From Clostridia bacterium (GTDB lineage Bacteria > Bacillota > Clostridia > Lachnospirales > CAG-274), in contig JAUNPM010000091.1 in the NCBI GenBank assembly GCA_030536675.1, positions 1 to 6,570 of the forward strand: a stretch of 6,570 bases of DNA, in the 5' to 3' direction. Positions 4,880 through 6,570 of this stretch are shown here, one piece after another. The notes under the pieces are model-generated. The model worked only from the letters and a program-made list of their open reading frames with translations, was not told the DNA's origin and searched no databases. Made by a program: the position numbers and the translations under genes. The number at the start of each line of letters is the position of its first letter. The stretch's first letter is position 1.

Positions 4880-4910
4880 AGCCGCTATTCAAGTTCAATG
4901 AATATCGGCT
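4880..4910. repeat. Hairpin repeat, right copy (terminator-like on the plus strand)
   Basis: A second 31-base hairpin of the same sequence family as 4613-4643: arms 4880-4891 and 4899-4910 pair at 11 of 12 positions. It differs from the left copy at three bases only (positions 18, 26 and 27 of the unit). On the plus strand TTTAATTT follows, so it could end transcripts from the macrodomain operon. It begins 11 bp beyond the stop of the MATE gene and would also be transcribed from that side. Confidence 0.75.
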
Positions 4911-4920
4911 TTAATTTATG

Positions 4921-6330
4921 CTATGCGCCTAATGGCTTTATAACCTTTTTATACATATATCTAAATGAGAATATGCAAAGTGTAAATGAAACGGTTTCAG
5001 CCATAAGGAAAGCAAACCATACGTTGCTGACCTGCTGAGTAAGTGAAAGCAGGAAAGCGGAGGGCACAAGAACAACAAGCTGTCTTAAAATTGAAACAAG
5101 CATTGAAAGTATGCCGTTGCCCATTGCCTGAAATGCTGAAAGGCTTATAATACAAAAGCTGGTAACAGGGAAGCTTATGCTTATTGTTCTTAAAGCGGGA
5201 ACACCCATTGTTAAAAGGTGGTCTAAATTGCTTTCGTTAGCAAAGAGCATAATGAGCTTGTCGGGCAATGTCTGGAATATTATTGTGCCTATAAGGAGAA
5301 GTCCGAAAGCATAGCAGACTGCAAGCTTGATAGTTTTTACAAGGCGGTCACGCTTTGCCGCACCTATGCAGAAAGCCACAATAGGCACCATACCGTTGTT
5401 AAGACCGAAAACAGGCATAAATACAAAGCTCTGAAGTTTAAAGTAAATACCGAAAACTGTTATTGCTGTATCTCTTGCAGACGTAAGGTCAAGAGCAGTG
5501 TCTACAATGTTCATATGAGAGAATATTGTGTTTACACCCAAGACCATAATTGAAGCCACTGACTGCATAAGTATTGAGGGAACACCTATATAAAAAATTC
5601 TGCCTATAACACCTATATCAGGTCTGAATTTCTTAAAGTGCTTTAGCTGTATTTCCTTATTGACCTTTAGGTTTAAGAAAATTGCAAGAAGTCCTGCGGC
5701 ACACTGTCCGATTACGGTAGCCAATGCCGCACCTGCCATACCCATTTGAGGAGCGCCAAGTAAGCCGAATATTAAAATAGGGTCTAAAATAATATTTATG
5801 ACCGCACCTGTCATTTGAGTGAACATTGAATATATTGTTTTGCCTGTTGACTGGAGCATTCTTTCAAAGCAAAACTGTGCGAACATACCAAGACTGCAGC
5901 AGCAGACTATCTGTAAATAAACTGTGCCTGCCTCTGCTATTTCCTCGGAGCTTGCCTGTGAATACATAAAGGGCTTTGCGGCAAGCAAGCCTACAAAAAG
6001 AAAAATAACATAGCATAATGCATATATTGTTACGCCGTTAAATGCCGTTTGGTTTACCCCCTCCTGATTTTTTGCGCCTAAGTTGCGGGATAAAAGGGCA
6101 TTCATACCTACACCTATGCCCGAACCGCAGGCTATCATAAGGGTCTGTATTGGAAAGACAAGTGAAATGGCAGTCATACAAGCCGCACTGTATTTTGCAA
6201 CAAATATGCTGTCCACAATATTGTAAAGAGCCTGAACAAGCATAGATATCATCATTGGGACCGCCATAGAAAGAAGCAGTTTGTTTACGGGCATTGTTCC
6301 CATTTTGTTTTCTTTTAATGTTGATTCCAT
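4921..6330 (-). CDS. MATE-family multidrug/cation exporter, MepA-like
   Basis: A 469-residue inner-membrane protein with about 12 hydrophobic helices in two halves, the normal size and layout for MATE antiporters, which export drugs or metabolites against H+ or Na+. The N-terminal stretch (MPVNKLLLSMAVPMMISMLV, 13-32; LYNIVDSIFVAKYS, 35-48; then FPIQTLMIACGSGIGVGMNALLSRNLG) resembles the MepA-like branch of the family common in clostridia. The second half has the matching helix start RIFYIGVPSILMQSVASIMV. ATG 6330 is chosen because AGGAGG (6345-6340) is 9 bases upstream; the open frame reaches 6438 but that part overlaps the upstream MarR-type gene. The Shine-Dalgarno overlaps the stop of that gene and the gap is 13 bp, so they form a regulator-exporter operon. 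The substrate cannot be told from sequence. Confidence 0.92.
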   Translation of the reverse strand: MESTLKENKMGTMPVNKLLLSMAVPMMISMLVQALYNIVDSIFVAKYSAACMTAISLVFPIQTLMIACGSGIGVGMNALLSRNLGAKNQEGVNQTAFNGVTIYALCYVIFLFVGLLAAKPFMYSQASSEEIAEAGTVYLQIVCCCSLGMFAQFCFERMLQSTGKTIYSMFTQMTGAVINIILDPILIFGLLGAPQMGMAGAALATVIGQCAAGLLAIFLNLKVNKEIQLKHFKKFRPDIGVIGRIFYIGVPSILMQSVASIMVLGVNTIFSHMNIVDTALDLTSARDTAITVFGIYFKLQSFVFMPVFGLNNGMVPIVAFCIGAAKRDRLVKTIKLAVCYAFGLLLIGTIIFQTLPDKLIMLFANESNLDHLLTMGVPALRTISISFPVTSFCIISLSAFQAMGNGILSMLVSILRQLVVLVPSAFLLSLTQQVSNVWFAFLMAETVSFTLCIFSFRYMYKKVIKPLGA

Positions 6331-6343
6331 TATTTTTTTCCTC

Positions 6344-6570
6344 CTAAATTTTATCTGCAGCATTTGAAAGTTTATATAAAACGCTGTAAAAAGTTTCAAG
6401 CTCCTTATCCGTAACATCGGCAAGGAGAGTTTGTTCAAAATTTTTCATAATCTGAACATTATCTTCTACCATTTTTTCGCCTGCATTTGTAAGGGAGATC
6501 TTTTTTAATCTTGCATCCTTCAGCACTGATTCACGCTGTATAAGTCCTTTACTTTCAAGGTGGGTGAGAA
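6344..6570 (-). CDS. MarR-family transcriptional regulator (partial, 5' end outside window)
   Basis: The last 74 codons plus stop (TAG) are visible; the gene runs off the right edge, and GTG at 6526 is not its start because the frame stays open to the window end. The visible part starts within the winged helix-turn-helix: LTHLESKGLIQRES, then DARLKKISLTNAGEKM. This is the standard MarR pattern of recognition helix end, wing (D-R-K-I-LT) and G. The tail (about 45 residues) is the usual dimerisation helix pair. MarR proteins are dimeric repressors that release DNA on binding small aromatic or drug-like ligands or on oxidation. Placed directly before a MATE exporter, it most likely autoregulates the operon, as MepR does for mepA. 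Its operator and promoter lie outside the window. Confidence 0.88.
   Translation of the reverse strand, partial: LTHLESKGLIQRESVLKDARLKKISLTNAGEKMVEDNVQIMKNFEQTLLADVTDKELETFYSVLYKLSNAADKI

Noticed and set aside
4613..4910. CRISPR array suggested by repeated hairpins
   Set aside because: There are only two repeat copies, 236 bp apart, with no further units and no cas genes.
6331..6438. Extended N-terminus for the MATE exporter
   Set aside because: The extra 36 codons run antiphase through the MarR-type gene and are not family-like; ATG 6330 has AGGAGG at ideal spacing.

Overview
The window looks like chromosomal DNA from a low-GC anaerobic Firmicute, most likely class Clostridia. The support is AT-rich coding sequence with A/T-ending codons, strong AGGAGG-type ribosome binding sites, consensus sigma-A promoters, a [4Fe-4S] ferredoxin fusion, a FeoB-associated-type Cys-rich peptide and a MepA-like MATE exporter behind a MarR regulator. 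I cannot name a genus. Nothing looks phage- or plasmid-borne; the only candidate mobile or RNA element is in the intergenic region 4597-4920.

Left part (1-1500). The window opens in the last codons of a DUF815-type ATPase. A LuxR-type regulator with a probable GAF-like N-terminal sensor follows, its ribosome binding site lying inside the end of the ATPase gene. A perfect 14-bp hairpin then separates it from a convergent small gene for a membrane-anchored or secreted protein of unknown function.

Middle (1500-3040). The small gene and a secreted polysaccharide deacetylase are transcribed divergently from two good sigma-A promoters set back to back. The deacetylase has a signal peptide, a copper-amine-oxidase-N-like stalk and a NodB catalytic domain with all five motifs. 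Behind it, probably in the same transcript, is a 50-residue single-pass Cys-rich peptide of the FeoB-associated type with no feoB in view. A 21-bp hairpin ends this unit.

Redox / ADP-ribose operon (3060-4600). A strong extended -10 promoter is covered by a dense array of TTGTAA/TTACAA half-sites, including a 7-1-7 palindrome of Fur/PerR-box form. It drives two tightly spaced genes: a flavin-type (PPOX fold) protein fused to a two-cluster ferredoxin, and a zinc-type macrodomain protein-ADP-ribose hydrolase. The promoter architecture fixes the start of the first gene at 3141. The pairing suggests that ADP-ribose removal is expressed together with a redox protein under a stress- or metal-sensing repressor. 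This is the most interesting part of the window, but the functional link is inference.

Right part (4600-6570). A 324-bp gap between convergent genes carries two 31-bp hairpins that are 28/31 identical and in direct orientation. They enclose 236 bp with several further hairpins, one a long compound stem. This could be a small non-autonomous element inserted in a terminator, a structured RNA, or both. On the minus strand after it lie a MATE exporter and, upstream of that, a MarR regulator cut by the window edge; the two form a mepRA-like operon.
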